From Blepharisma japonicum (taxonomy: Eukaryota > Ciliophora > Heterotrichea > Heterotrichida > Blepharismidae): a DNA stretch of 64,000 bases. The stretch is taken from the NCBI GenBank assembly GCA_949751835.1, contig CATKHK010000008.1:248001-312000 (forward strand). Direction: 5' to 3'. Positions within the stretch are counted from its first letter, which is position 1. Each line of letters opens with the position of its first letter. A program made the translations under genes and the position numbers. Of the stretch, positions 1-10,529 are shown piece after piece. The notes beneath the pieces are model-generated. The model saw only the letters and a list, made by a program, of their open reading frames with translations, had not been told where the DNA came from and did not search any database.

Positions 1-1
1 G

Positions 2-154
2 GTAAGAAACAAGCTACAACTTGAAGGAACTGTCCCTATGGACTTCTTATGCCACTGCTGTTGTGGATGCTGTTCAGTAGTCCAGGAATGGCAACAAGTT
101 ATGGATACCAAGCACGGAAAGGCAAAAATAAACATTTGGGAAGTCGGAAAATAA
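2..154 (+). CDS. PLAC8 family protein, C-terminal fragment
   Basis: The window opens inside an exon; reading from base 2 gives about 50 residues to a TAA at 152-154. The peptide has the late PLAC8 (DUF614) signature: VRNKLQLEG, then a D and the Cys cluster CHCCCGCC followed by a conserved Gln (VVQEWQQ). PLAC8 proteins are small Cys-rich, often membrane-associated proteins, linked in other lineages to metal handling or cell size. The start lies outside the window, so length and any membrane segment cannot be judged. The family call is good; the exact role is unknown. Confidence 0.75.
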   Translation, partial: VRNKLQLEGTVPMDFLCHCCCGCCSVVQEWQQVMDTKHGKAKINIWEVGK

Positions 155-824
155 AATCCTAAGTTTAAGAGAATATTTTTTAAGTTAAATCTTTGGTCAA
201 GGCTTTAGTCCGTTTGTGGTGGGAAGATTATAAACTCACGCCAATGTGCGGGCTATAAGACTCTTTGAGAAATTGATGCAAGTAGTATAAAAAGTTAGAA
301 GAAGATTAAAACTTAGATGGCTGCCGAGATTTGAAAGTCCAAAGAATAAGTGCAACGTCCAAGCTTCCAAAGCCACTTAATAAATTTAGCTGACTAAAAT
401 TGAGAAGAAATTAAGTTATTGGACTGATCAGGTTTTTCAAATGCCCTCAGATGGAAAAAATTATTTATTTACTAGGCTTTGCCTTATTTCAATTCGTATT
501 AGGATAGCTTTAAGATTTTTCTTCAGTTATCCTAAGCTTTAAAACTCATTTTATCGCTAAAATTATCTATTATCTTCTTTGGAGGATTATTAGAATTAAT
601 AAATCACTTTAAATTGAGAAGTCACTTAAAATAATTATCTGGAAAAATTTGCCTGATATTGAGTTTTATTTGAAAATAAACTCGAAAACTAATTAAAGTT
701 TAATTCAGTATTTTGGAGTTTCAAAATAAAATGGACTGGTATTTAAAATTAGTATAGCACTGTAAATAGCTATAATATATGTGGATTCAGCTATAAAGAA
801 GTTAAAATAAGCAGATGCTAAAGT
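155..824. other. Intergenic region, no gene seen
   Basis: About 670 bases between the PLAC8 end and the 3' end of the zinc-finger gene. No frame stays open on either strand even with UGA read as Trp. Bases 190-400 are noticeably less AT-rich than the rest (for example GTGGTGGGAAG near 218), which could hold an untranslated region or a small RNA, but I recognise no known RNA motif. Confidence 0.5.
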
Positions 825-1949
825 TTAATTAAGTTCTGCATTTTCTTGGTTAGCTTCGGTATTTCCATTTTCTCCTTCTTGCACTCGTTCATTTGGCTGT
901 TGAGGCTCTTCCTCTTTTCCTTCTTCAACAATTGGTTCTTGCGGCTTTGGCTCTCCTTCTTCATTTTGTTCTATTCCTTTTTCACCTTCGCCCTCTTCTT
1001 TTACTATTTCTTCTTCCTTTGTTTCTTCTTGCTCATTTCCACCTTCATCAATAATTTGATTTCCAGTATCGACTTCTAGCCCTTCTTCCTCAATGCCTTC
1101 ATCTCTCACATACTCTTCAAAAGCTCCTTCATCATCTTTAAACAAAGACTGGTCCATCATAAACATAGTTTTTCCACTTATTCTCCCAAGCCTTTTATTT
1201 TCTTCAGCTTTGGCTTGCTCTCTCATTTCTTTCTGTTCGTTAATCCATTTCATAAATATTTCCAAAGTAACAGGAACTCCCCCTGGTGGCAAAGCTGATC
1301 TTTCTTCTTCTATTTTATACTCAATAGGGAGCTCCTCTTCTTCTGGAGCCATCTCCAAAGCTTTTTCTTCTTCTGATTTAATTACATATCCTTCAGGCAG
1401 TGCATGCTTATAAATGCAAGTGTCTCCATTAGGACATTTCCAAAACCATCCAAACTTATTAGACTCAACAGCTTCTAAGAAAAATTGGCAAGTGATGTCA
1501 TTATGGCATGTCCTTGTGTCTGTGTATAAATCAGGCTTTTCCAGCATAATTGGTTCACCTGACAAATCGTGTGAAAATTTGCATTTGTCGCCTTTCTTGC
1601 AAAATCCTTGCTTAAAGTAAGGACAAATTACAGCCTTTGCGCTGATATCATCAACTTTAGGGATCTCTACCACACTTTTGAAGAGTGAAGCTAACAGAGC
1701 GCTTTCAACCTTTGCCTTTTTCTTTTCTTCTTTGGCTGCGTGCTCTTGGGCAAGTCTAGCACTTTCTCCTCCTTTGTTAACACCAGTGACTTGAGTTTTG
1801 ACACCTTTGATGTATTTTTGAACAGATGCTGATTTGTTTTTGTTTTTTAAGCCAAAGGTCTTGTCTTCGATGACTTTCTGTTTGAATTTTTCTTCCTCAC
1901 GTTTCTTTTGTTTTTCTGCCTGCTTCTTTGGGTTTGCTTTTGCGGGCAT
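825..1949 (-). CDS. Zinc finger CCCH protein, ZC3H15/DFRP1 (Tma46) homologue
   Basis: A 374-residue protein, complete from ATG to TAA. The N-terminus (MPAKANPKKQAEKQKK, then KTFGLKNKNKS) is the typical start of DRG family-regulatory protein 1. Two CCCH fingers follow at about residues 109-127 (C-x7-C-x5-C-x3-H) and 155-181. The middle matches the DFRP region that binds the GTPase DRG1, and the last 100 residues are almost all Glu, Gln, Asn and Gly. Known homologues stabilise DRG1 and associate with translating ribosomes; the same role is inferred here. No in-frame UGA is used. Confidence 0.9.
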   Translation of the reverse strand: MPAKANPKKQAEKQKKREEEKFKQKVIEDKTFGLKNKNKSASVQKYIKGVKTQVTGVNKGGESARLAQEHAAKEEKKKAKVESALLASLFKSVVEIPKVDDISAKAVICPYFKQGFCKKGDKCKFSHDLSGEPIMLEKPDLYTDTRTCHNDITCQFFLEAVESNKFGWFWKCPNGDTCIYKHALPEGYVIKSEEEKALEMAPEEEELPIEYKIEEERSALPPGGVPVTLEIFMKWINEQKEMREQAKAEENKRLGRISGKTMFMMDQSLFKDDEGAFEEYVRDEGIEEEGLEVDTGNQIIDEGGNEQEETKEEEIVKEEGEGEKGIEQNEEGEPKPQEPIVEEGKEEEPQQPNERVQEGENGNTEANQENAELN

Positions 1950-2411
1950 ATTTTATTAGAAATTAACTATCAAGATTATGGTTTAATAAAGAAAATTAAG
2001 AAAATATGATTCTAGAAAAGAGGGAATTAACGAAGAAATTGAGAGGTGAAAATAGAATTAATTTTTGTGATAGGTATTTTGAGATAAAATGATTGAAAAT
2101 TATAAATAAAAAACAAAAATAAAGAAAACATTTGAGTTTATTTTTTAAATTAAAGGTGGTATTTATCCTTTCAGAAACTTAATTTTAGATTTTATATAAA
2201 TCTATGAGCTTTAAATGAGTCGTAAGTTACAGAAAAATACTATTTTAATCTTGAAAATTTAATTTCCTACTCCTCGGTCCTTAAGAGCAATGATTTGCTT
2301 ATTTTGAGTCGCTATATTTTTGATTAAGCATTTCATATATTTATTATTAAGCGCAAGAAAAGTATTTATGAAACATTTAAAATTATATAGCTTGAGAGGA
2401 ACCCAAATCGT

Positions 2412-3239
2412 TTAACTGAAGCTTAAGCAATTTTTGCTTAATTGTAAACAGTATAAAGCATATGCATGTTGCGATGTCATATAGGGGTTATAACATAGCG
2501 GAATTGGCTGGGCTATGTCATTTGGAATTCCTTTTGTATTAAATGCGCAAGTGATTTTTTCACTATTTAATTCTTTGTAGCAGCAGCCTGCACTCTCAGT
2601 GTCTCCAAGTTTTTCATACAAACGAGCCAAAGTGCCAAAAATTTCTTGACTCTTTTGATACTTTATTGCTTCTTTGTAAACTTTAACTGCCTCTTGATTT
2701 TTATTTTGCAGTTCCAGACAATATCCAATATTGCAAAGAAGTTCTGATTTAAGCTTTAGATCAGACGCGGCAAGTTCATAAGCCTTCTTATAATAGTGCT
2801 CAGCGTTCTCATAGTGCCCTTGAGATTTATAAATTTTCGCTAAATTACTATAAATAATGCCCTTTTCTTCAAAATCTGGAGAAATCTTTAAAGCAGCCAA
2901 AAATGCTATTTCAGCGTATTTTCAGTTGTTGTATTTTGAGTAAAGAAGACCAATTCCATACCAAAGCTGGGGATTTGTGTCTTCTTTCAGTGAGTAGAGG
3001 CACTTCTGGTAAATGGCATAGCATCTCTCTAAATCTTGGCTTATAAAGTAGCAATGACCAAGATAAACCCAATGCCTGCCTTCAGAATTTTCTAGCTGAG
3101 TTTTTCTCTCAAAGAAGGCTAAGGCACTGTGAATGTCCGCTATTTCTTGGGGATTTCGCAAGCCTTCCATGATGGCTGGGTAAAATTGTTCTTCACTTTG
3201 TTCACTGAACTGGTTTTCCGCACTCAAGACCGTCGACAT
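2412..3239 (-). CDS. TPR protein resembling Cyc8/Ssn6 and UTX
   Basis: A 275-residue protein; one in-frame UGA at 2919-2921 is read as Trp (YSKYNN-W-KYAEIAF), joining what looks like two short ORFs. It is built of TPR repeats. LWYGIGLLYSKYNNWKYAEIAFLA followed by a YSNLAKIYKSQGHYENA repeat closely resembles the TPR block of the corepressor Cyc8/Ssn6 and of UTX/KDM6A (LWY/HAIGILYDRYG pattern). The protein ends soon after the repeats, so only the TPR adaptor part is present; no JmjC domain is seen. A role as a transcriptional adaptor is inference; a general TPR scaffold is the alternative. Confidence 0.75.
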
Positions 3240-4421
3240 GTTAATGCAATTATAAATTAAACATAGACCATTTAAAACTATTGGTAAATAATAAATACGA
3301 ATTATTTACTTGAGGAAATAAATAGATAATGAGGTAAAAATATTTTTACATTTTTAAATTTTTTTATGAAACTGAGCTGATCGAATCGGAGTTGAATTAA
3401 ATACCTTCAGATGATGAAAATATAAGATTTAAAATTCAAGCAGTATTTTATTGAAAAATAGCTTCTTATTCTTAATTAAAATTGTTAAATTTATTTGAGT
3501 GAATTTTTGTAAAGAAAATATAAAAACATGACCTATTAATTTTAAGTGATGAGCTGGTGACATATTTCTGTGATTAAAATACCATATTAATTATATGTTT
3601 TAACGCTTAAAATTATAGCACTATATGAAAATAATTGGGGAATCATTATTATTTTGAATCATTTAATTTTAGTTCAACTTTGAATTATATATTTTTACGA
3701 TTCAAAATTTTTTATTAAATTTTTCATGCATGGCATCTGAATCTATTTTAGGCAATTTTATTCTTTTAGAATATACTTTAACGATTTTAATTTTCTAGAG
3801 AAATATTTAAAGAAAAAATTTTGAAATATGAAATTTAACTTGTATAAATTTATTTATCTCTAGAGCTGCTATCTTTAGTAAATAAATTATAATATCCACT
3901 TAACGAGGATGCTTCTAGCTTGACATGAAGACTTCTTATTTTGTATTATAGTTTCCAAAAATACTTTTATTTTTATAGGATAAATATATTTTGAATATAA
4001 TTATATTTTAGCACAAATGCTGATAAATTTAATATTTTCATCATCATGATTAAAAATTTCTTACTGCATTGCAGTTTACTTTTAGTTCTTGATTTCTGAC
4101 TTAAAATAATGACTTCTCAAATCCTTTTTTATTAATAATTTTTCTGATGGGGCGAGAAAAAAATAATGTTTTCTATGACTGACATGGAAATTTTTTTATG
4201 TTCTCTTTTATAGTAATATCAATATTTAAAAAGTCAATTAATTACTATTATAATAGAACTCCTTTGCTTCTCTAAAAAAATCCATTTTCTGGCATGCTTT
4301 ATTCAAGACAGCATTACTTAACTTTAAATAGCAATTTTTTGTTTCCTACTATATATGCCATTTTCTGATAATAATCAGACTTTAATTAAAAATATCTTAT
4401 ATAAATTTTTAATAAATAATT
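3240..4421. other. Long AT-rich intergenic region
   Basis: Nearly 1.2 kb between two divergently transcribed genes, so it should hold two promoters. I see no reading frame on either strand, no tandem repeat and no recognisable RNA gene, only A/T-rich sequence with short homopolymer tracts. Confidence 0.5.
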
Positions 4422-4955
4422 ATGACCACAGATAACGAGAAGACTGATTTAAAATTACTTCCACCCCCTATCGATTTATGCGTGATTTCAGGTTTGAAGA
4501 CGAGAAACAGTCTATCATGCCTATCTTGTGGGATGATGTTTAGATCTCAAAATGATGTAGAAATACATTTATTATCAGAAAACTCTACTTTTCCAAAATT
4601 CGGAATAGCAAATGTAGAAGGAACAGTAATGCAATATGAAAAGAGTACATTAATTTTACCACTATTCAGCTCTTTGGATATTGAGCAAAAAGAAGAATTT
4701 GTTTGCCAGCAATGCCGATTGGAGTTTAAATCTTATAAAGGGATGAAGCAACATATAGGTAAAATGCATTTGACGAAATATAAGCATTCAAAATGTCCAT
4801 TATGTACCAAAAATTTTAGACATAAATATGCAGTTAAATTTCATATAAAGCAAGTTCATGAAAAATCAACGCGAGCAAGCTGCAAAAATTGTGGAAGAGA
4901 GTTTTATAATAAATATTTGCTGAATAATCATACAAAGACTTGTTACTGCTTATAG
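4422..4955 (+). CDS. C2H2 zinc-finger protein
   Basis: A 177-residue protein, ATG to TAG. Three clear C2H2 units lie in the C-terminal half: VCQQC...HIGKMH, KCPLC...HIKQVH and SCKNC...HTKTC (last ligand Cys rather than His). A degenerate first unit (LSCLSC...EIH) sits near residue 33. The linkers are not the TGEKP type, so it is not a classic Kruppel array. Such proteins usually bind nucleic acid, and a regulatory role in the nucleus is inferred; no target can be named. Confidence 0.8.
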   Translation: MTTDNEKTDLKLLPPPIDLCVISGLKTRNSLSCLSCGMMFRSQNDVEIHLLSENSTFPKFGIANVEGTVMQYEKSTLILPLFSSLDIEQKEEFVCQQCRLEFKSYKGMKQHIGKMHLTKYKHSKCPLCTKNFRHKYAVKFHIKQVHEKSTRASCKNCGREFYNKYLLNNHTKTCYCL

Positions 4956-5131
4956 CTAATGCAATTTTGAAGATTAGATAATATATGCTAATTTCGTTTT
5001 TAAAATTATATATTAACTGACCTCAATTAACTTTATTTAAAAAATATATAACTTTGAGCAAAGTATTGATTTATTGATAAAATTTAATTTGTTTTATTAA
5101 TTTTTTAAAAAATATGTATATTTGAAATGAT

Positions 5132-5674
5132 CTAGATAGAAATTATTTTTAATAGGTTATTTGCTAGGCCTATTGCATCAATAACTTTCCGAATAATAAA
5201 AAATCCCATTGAGATTTGATAAAGTTGCACCCATGAGCCTTCAATTTCAAATGCTTTTGTTTCAGTAAGGAAAACCATCATCAAAAATACATCACTTAAA
5301 ATCCATGGAATTTCGACGATAAGAGGTGATAATTTGAGATTTTTAATTGATCTTTTGGATTCTTTTGTATATATGTCAGCATACATTTGTATCCAATTGG
5401 CTAAGTATTGTAATCCAGCAGCACATAATAGATAGAACCTTCATTCTTCTTTGTAAAGACTAGTAATAATTATAAGAATGCAAGTTGGTATTCTTCCTAT
5501 GGCCAAATCCACTATTTTTGTATATTTTGTGGGCATTATTGTGGTTGTGCCCAATGAATAAAGCGCAGAGCAGCTTAAAAAAACTATTGCAAATAGCTGA
5601 GGATTGCTGATAAAAAATACTAGAGAGAATAAGCTGATGCATCGAATAATGTTGATTGGCACCAAGGTTACCAT
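5132..5674 (-). CDS. PI-synthase-like CDP-alcohol phosphatidyltransferase, catalytic motif lost
   Basis: A 180-residue multi-pass membrane protein; one UGA is read as Trp (SLYKEE-W-RFYLL). The order and spacing of segments follow phosphatidylinositol synthase: LVPINIIR at the start (family: F/YIPNIIGYxR), a middle LQYLANWIQMYAD block (family: LDIASHWLQMYS) and a C-terminal ISMGFFIIRKVIDA helix (family: phase with KxxINxxQ). In the family the active site is DxxDGxxAR(x8)GxxxDxxxD. Here the matching stretch, about residues 36-58, reads SALYSLGTTT...IVDLAIG, so nearly all catalytic Asp are missing. It is probably a non-catalytic paralogue. The relationship rests on eye alignment only. Confidence 0.55.
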
Positions 5675-6203
5675 TTTTAAGTTATAATTCTAATAAAGCT
5701 ATCTTATTTTTTCAAATATATTTCTTACACTCTTAGCACGATTATCTAGCTATAAGAGTTTATATAATTGATTAATTAATTAAAATGGAAAAGGAAAATT
5801 ATATAAGAGCTCCTTTTATTTAAGATATAATAAATAATAAATAACAAATTTAAAATAAAGCCATTGAGTCAATTTGAACAAAAGCAATGAATTTACAACA
5901 TCTTTACCTTTCATATTCACGATATAAATTGGTTCTTTTGAATAATTTCATATTTTTTTTAACACTTTATTATCCGTTGGGAAAATTTTCACTTGGGGAG
6001 CCAAATCAGATTATCCCAACAGATAATATTACCAATTTTCAGTCTTAATTATGGTACCAATTGAGACTACATTATTTAATCTTAGCCGAGCAAGGGTTAA
6101 AGCAACTCTAACATACTCAATTAAATTTATCCAATTAATAATTAATATTATATAAATTATAATTAAAAATAAAAAGCTTGAATGTCACATATGTATAGTA
6201 ATT
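5675..6203. other. Intergenic region with two hairpins
   Basis: No gene is seen. Bases 5970-5981 (TTATCCGTTGGG) pair with 6015-6026 (CCCAACAGATAA) in 11 of 12 positions, and 6041-6050 (AGTCTTAATT) with 6059-6068 (AATTGAGACT) in 9 of 10, with a U-rich single-stranded stretch (CCAATTTTC) between. See the matching finding for the possible structured RNA. Confidence 0.4.
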
Positions 6204-6746
6204 TTAACCCTTTTTAAGGATTCGGTTCCATGCTGCTTTTGACCATTCTTCTTCACTTATTTCAACACAGATGGAATCTTTGCCTTTAGGAATATCTTTG
6301 TCTTTTCAAGTTTCTTGACTGTCCTTTGGTAATTTATTCTCGATTTCTTCAATTCTTGCTTGAATGTTTTCATCTCTTGTCTTGATACCTTCTTGTATCA
6401 TTTCTAATAAAGCAGTTAGGTTGTTACCATCTCTTTGTTTTAATCCTTCTATTTTTACTGTTAATTCATTCACTTGGGTTTTCATTCATTCTTCCAAGCT
6501 TGACATTTTATTTAAACATTCATTCAATTCAATATCTTTTTGCTTTACAACTTTGCGAAGAGCCTGGTTTTGGCCTAGGAGTTGTTGGTATTTTGCCTTT
6601 TTTTCTAAATCTTTCTTATACGAATTAGGATTTCGAGCTCGTTTTATAGGAAGTTTTGATGTGTTAGCTCTAGGCTCTTTTTCTTTAGAATTGATTGGGC
6701 TATTTGATGTGTTTTCATGTGCAGGAAGAAGTTCGGTTGCTGACAT
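6204..6746 (-). CDS. Coiled-coil protein with bZIP-like basic stretch
   Basis: A 180-residue protein; two UGA codons are read as Trp (MSSLEE-W-MKTQ and SQET-W-KDKD), which carries the frame to a TAA at 6204-6206. A basic stretch KLPIKRARNPNSYKKDLEKK (about residues 32-51) runs into a heptad-rich helix (YQQLLGQNQALRKVVKQKD). This arrangement resembles a bZIP domain, but the diagnostic Asn-x-x-Ala-x-x-x-Cys/Ser-Arg is not clear. The C-terminus is charged and ends WNRILKKG. It may be a DNA-binding dimer or just a coiled coil; the function is not known. Confidence 0.6.
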
Positions 6747-7190
6747 ATGAGACGATTTTTTATTTGTTTAGGAAATTAAAATAAATTGAATTTGAAATAT
6801 ATATTTGGCCCCCAATTTAAGAAAAAATTTTAATTTAGGTATAGCTCATGATCATTTTTACTCAATAATATTTGATAAAGTATATTTATATGAATGAAAT
6901 TTCGTTTACATATAATAATAAAATTTTCATCATAATAAACTCAAATTTGTGGCGCCAATAAGCTGAAATAAATTCTTTGAAGAAAATACAGCTTGCACAT
7001 GCATTAAATTAATTATTTATTAGCTTTAATATATATAAAATTCACCATCAAAAATAGGAAGAAATTTATTTTTAAAATAAAAGCAGATAATTTAATATTA
7101 AAATTATCTTGTCCAAACATTTGGCTGTCACTTAAGAAATATGATGAAGATGGAAAGTAAACAGCCGCAAAGCTATTTAATTATAATTTA
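6747..7190. other. Intergenic region between divergent genes
   Basis: About 440 bases of AT-rich DNA between divergent starts. It presumably holds both promoters. No ORF, repeat or RNA motif was recognised. Confidence 0.5.
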
Positions 7191-7892
7191 ATGATAAATG
7201 CACGATCTATATCCTCTCAAAGAGCTAAATTAAGAAACTCAAAATCAAAAATTTTGAGTGCTATACCTTCAGTTATTATTTCTAAGCAAGAAGATAAAGA
7301 GCATCAATTTAATTATACGAGTCGTTTGTCAAAAGACAGCCCAGATTTTAAAGAAATAAGGCGTAGCAAAAGTATATATGTATCACCCCCACGATCTCAT
7401 TTATCCAGGGATCTGACTTCTCAAAAATTACATAAAAGAAACTCACAGAGTAATGAGCATTGCCAACTATATGAAACTTCAGCCTCCTTATTTTCTAATC
7501 TTGAAAATAGCGCTTTCAATACTCTTAGACTAAGTCCTCTCAAGCGAAATAGACATAACTCAAACTCAGCAGAAAAATTGGCTTCATTGGATTCAATTGT
7601 GGATAAATGTGATAATGTCAGAAGAAGTATGAGTAAATCTAGCCTTTCAAATGCTATGGAAAATGCGATTAGTTGAAAAATATTAAGAGAGTCACTTGAC
7701 ACACAAAAGGAAAGGCTCTATGTAAAATCTTACAAAAAATCTTCAGAAGATGAAATGATAAAAGAAGCTTTGGAGCTTCAAAAAAAATTTGAGATAGATT
7801 TTATAAGAAAGAAGAGGAAAATCTGAAAATTATCAAAACCTGCACTAGCTTTCAAATTTGAAAAAAGTTTAAATAAATATCGAATAAAGTAA
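7191..7892 (+). CDS. Hypothetical Ser/Arg-rich protein
   Basis: A 233-residue protein with UGA read as Trp at 7674-7676 and 7824-7826. The N-terminal two thirds are rich in Ser, Arg, Asn and Lys (NARSISSQRAKLRNSKSK, RRSKSIYVSPPRS) and look disordered; the last 60 residues are a charged helix. No family recognised. It ends at two consecutive in-frame stops (TAA TAA, 7890-7895), and the next ATG in the same frame is at 7896, so it may be one broken or readthrough gene with its neighbour. Confidence 0.55.
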
Positions 7893-7895
7893 TAA

Positions 7896-8591
7896 ATGGT
7901 ATTTGTATCTCTTTTAACACCAGCTTTTGAAATTCAGAAAGGAATATCTGATTTGTATGCAGCTTGTAATGAAAGATTTGGTACTAGTTCCATAAAAATT
8001 TATAGCCTGACTCCAGTTGAACAAATAGAAGGTGAAGATGAGCTTGTTGTAAAACTTGATAGTAGTTTATCATTATCCGCAATTGAAAATCTTCTTCATG
8101 AGAGAGCCCAAATACTAATTCAACTAGAAAAGGCGAAAGAAGCTTTAAATGATTATTGTTTTGAGATAAAGAAGCTTAAGGAAAACGCAAGACTATCAAA
8201 ACCGCAGAAAATCAAAAAACTTGAGATTGAGAATAAAAAATTGAAAGAAAATTTTAGGTAAAAAATAGTTAGAAGTAACTTAGATATGCATGCAGATTAT
8301 ATGAAAGAAATGCAAGTTAAAGTAAATAAGCTAAACGAAAAAATTGAAGACCTCGAAGCCAAACATTTAGAGAAAGAGTATGAAGAAATCAAAAAAGAAG
8401 AAAGTAATGGTCCAAAGGATAGTTTAGACCAAAATAAAATTGAAATAGAAGCAAATATAAGTGATTCAGCAAATAATCTGAAATTTAAGTCTGCTGAGGA
8501 AGCACAGACAGAAAAACCAACTTCATTGCCGATAAAGGGAAAACTCTCAATTCCGAAGCTAAATATCGGAGGTCTATCTATGCCAAAATAA
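7896..8591 (+). CDS. Coiled-coil protein with one 15-nt intron
   Basis: Two exons joined across a 15-base intron at 8258-8272 give a 226-residue protein (ENF-R-SNLDMHADY across the junction). From about residue 65 it is a long charged coiled coil (LLHERAQILIQLEKAKEALN). The C-terminus is a Lys/Pro/Leu tail, KGKLSIPKLNIGGLSMPK. No family recognised. Only a TAATAA separates it from the upstream ORF in the same frame, leaving no space for a promoter of its own outside that ORF. Confidence 0.6.
8258..8272 (+). other. 15-nt intron
   Basis: GTAAAAAATAGTTAG. Removing it restores the reading frame of the coiled-coil gene, which otherwise stops at the TAA inside it. The A at position 10 is shared with most other introns in this window. 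Confidence 0.8.
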
Positions 8592-9157
8592 ATTTAAACA
8601 AACTTAAAATTTAAATGTCTTAGATATTTTTTATAAGTTGAAATAATAAATTTCGAATGATTATATTATACTAGTTGAAAAGGATTCAATTCTCTTAATT
8701 CAAATATAAGTTGAAAAGCATAGTTAAAAGTATTATTTTAGGCTTAAAATATCTGAAGAAAATTTAAATTCAAAAAAGTCAAAATATTATAGAAGGTATT
8801 TACTCAGCGTGTTATAGTATGAAATTTCAACATTTATAATCAAAATAGAATTCTAAGGTTTTTAAATCTATCAAAATTTAATTAACTTATTAAACTCTTT
8901 ATTTAATTTTGAGAAGCTACCTATGTAAAAATCTCTTGCTATTTATATCCAATATAATTTTTTCTTTTTCTCACTCCAATCAGTTTCTTTGAGAAATATT
9001 CCCAAGCTTGGTCAATTTATTTTCTAATATGCTAATTAGTATTTGATCATTTTATTTAAGATCTCTGCCTATTTATGCTAAGCTTATAGCCCTAGTCTCT
9101 CCAGCATCGCTGTTTAAATAAATTTATTTAATACTTCATAAATCCTCTATAAAAAAT
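8592..9157. other. Intergenic region, nothing recognised
   Basis: About 570 AT-rich bases upstream of the serine incorporator gene. There is no sustained open frame, and no repeat or RNA gene was recognised. Confidence 0.5.
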
Positions 9158-10478
9158 ATGGGACTGGCCTCATCTTGTGCGAGTTCTGCAATATGCTGCG
9201 CTGGATCAGCATGTTGTAATTGCATGTGTGGTACATGTATGAAATGTTGCAAAACTTCCCATCATCACCATATGAGACTTGGATATCTTGTATTAATGAT
9301 TATTGCAGCCGGATTTGGTATCTTATTTTTATATGAAGGAAAAAATATGATGACTCCCTGAACAAAATATGGTCTAGTAAATTGTGACGGGAACTCTGAA
9401 AGTGTATGCCTTGGTGTTCAAACTGTCTATCGCGAAAGTTTTGCTTTAGCGTTATTTTTCCTTTTAATGCTATTTCTAAGCATCCCTGGCGGCAAATTCA
9501 GTGCTATTATAAACCGTAAAAATTACTTAGAGGGTGCATGAATTTTTAAAACACTTATAATTATCGTAGTTTTTATTATCACCTTTTTTATTGACAATGC
9601 GTTTTTTGTAAATTCTAAGATAGGATGTTTATAGAGAAATCTGCAGATATGTGTCAATGTTCTTCTTAGTTATGCAGATTATAATATTAATTGACTTTGC
9701 TTACACCTGAAATGAAGATTGGTTGAATAAATATGAAGTTTCATCCTCTAAAGGATACTGAGGATTTTGCTTATTCTTTTTCTCAGGCTTAGCGTGATCA
9801 CTATCTATAACTATAATAGCGCTTTGCTACTATTGGTTTGGGACATCATCAGACTGTGGAGTCAATATATTTCTAATCACACTAACTCTTGCCTTAGGAT
9901 CAATTTTTACAGTGATGACTTTGACTCCTTTAGTGGAGAATGGATGTAATTTATAATTAGCTCTACTTACAAGCTCGATTGTGAATATTTATATTGTTTG
10001 GCTATGCTGGTATGGGCTTGTATCAGATACATCAAATTGTAATTCATGAAGTGATACAAAATCAACTGGCTTAACTATTGCTTTTGGTCTTTTAGTTTTG
10101 ATGATTATGCTTCTTTATGTCTCATTCAGAGAAATTAAAAAATCTGACAGGCAAACAATTGCAAAAGACGTTGCAGAAGTCGTCATGGCACCAGAGGATG
10201 AAGGAAGTGAAAAAGAAGCTTATAAAGAAGACGAAGAACTTGATAGAAGAATGGTTTATTTTCATGTGCTCATGATTATTGTATCTATGTATTACTCAAT
10301 GCTTCTTACAAACTGAGGTGCTGCAAATGTTGATGGGAGTGCTTATGATAAGTAATTGATATTTAGTGACAATGCAAGCATGTGGGTGAAATTTGTTGCC
10401 TTATGAACAACTGCCTTGCTTTATGTGTGGAGTCTTATTGCTCCTAAAGTGTGCAAAAATAGAGATTTTAGTAGTTAG
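9158..10478 (+). CDS. Serine incorporator (SERINC/TMS1 family)
   Basis: Four exons split by introns at 9608-9623, 9946-9960 and 10352-10366 give 424 residues. The N-terminus has the family Cys cluster (CCAGSACCNCMCGTCMKCC), followed by about ten membrane segments. Conserved blocks include LIDFAYTWNEDWLNKYE, a VYVSFREIK-like cytosolic stretch with an acidic loop, YFHVLMIIVSMYYSMLLTNWG and the ending LLYVWSLIAPKVCKNRDFSS, which matches human SERINC ends (LVAPLLLRNRDFS). Many UGA codons fall where the family has Trp (AYTWNEDW, LTNWG). SERINC proteins sit in endomembranes and plasma membrane and are linked to serine lipids and lipid scrambling. Confidence 0.95.
9608..9623 (+). other. 16-nt intron in serine incorporator
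   Basis: GTAAATTCTAAGATAG. Splicing joins DNAFF to DVYREICRYVSMFFL, restoring the conserved membrane segment; unspliced, the frame closes at TAG. Confidence 0.9.
9946..9960 (+). other. 15-nt intron in serine incorporator
   Basis: GTAATTTATAATTAG with A at position 10. It contains a TAA in the unspliced frame; splicing joins VENG to SLLTSSIVNIY. Confidence 0.9.
10352..10366 (+). other. 15-nt intron in serine incorporator
   Basis: GTAATTGATATTTAG. Splicing joins GSAYD to NDNASMWVKF and leads into the conserved C-terminal Trp-rich helix. Confidence 0.9.
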
Positions 10479-10529
10479 ATTTAATTTTATATGAAATAAT
10501 GAAAATTAATTTTTACAAGAAACGGATAA

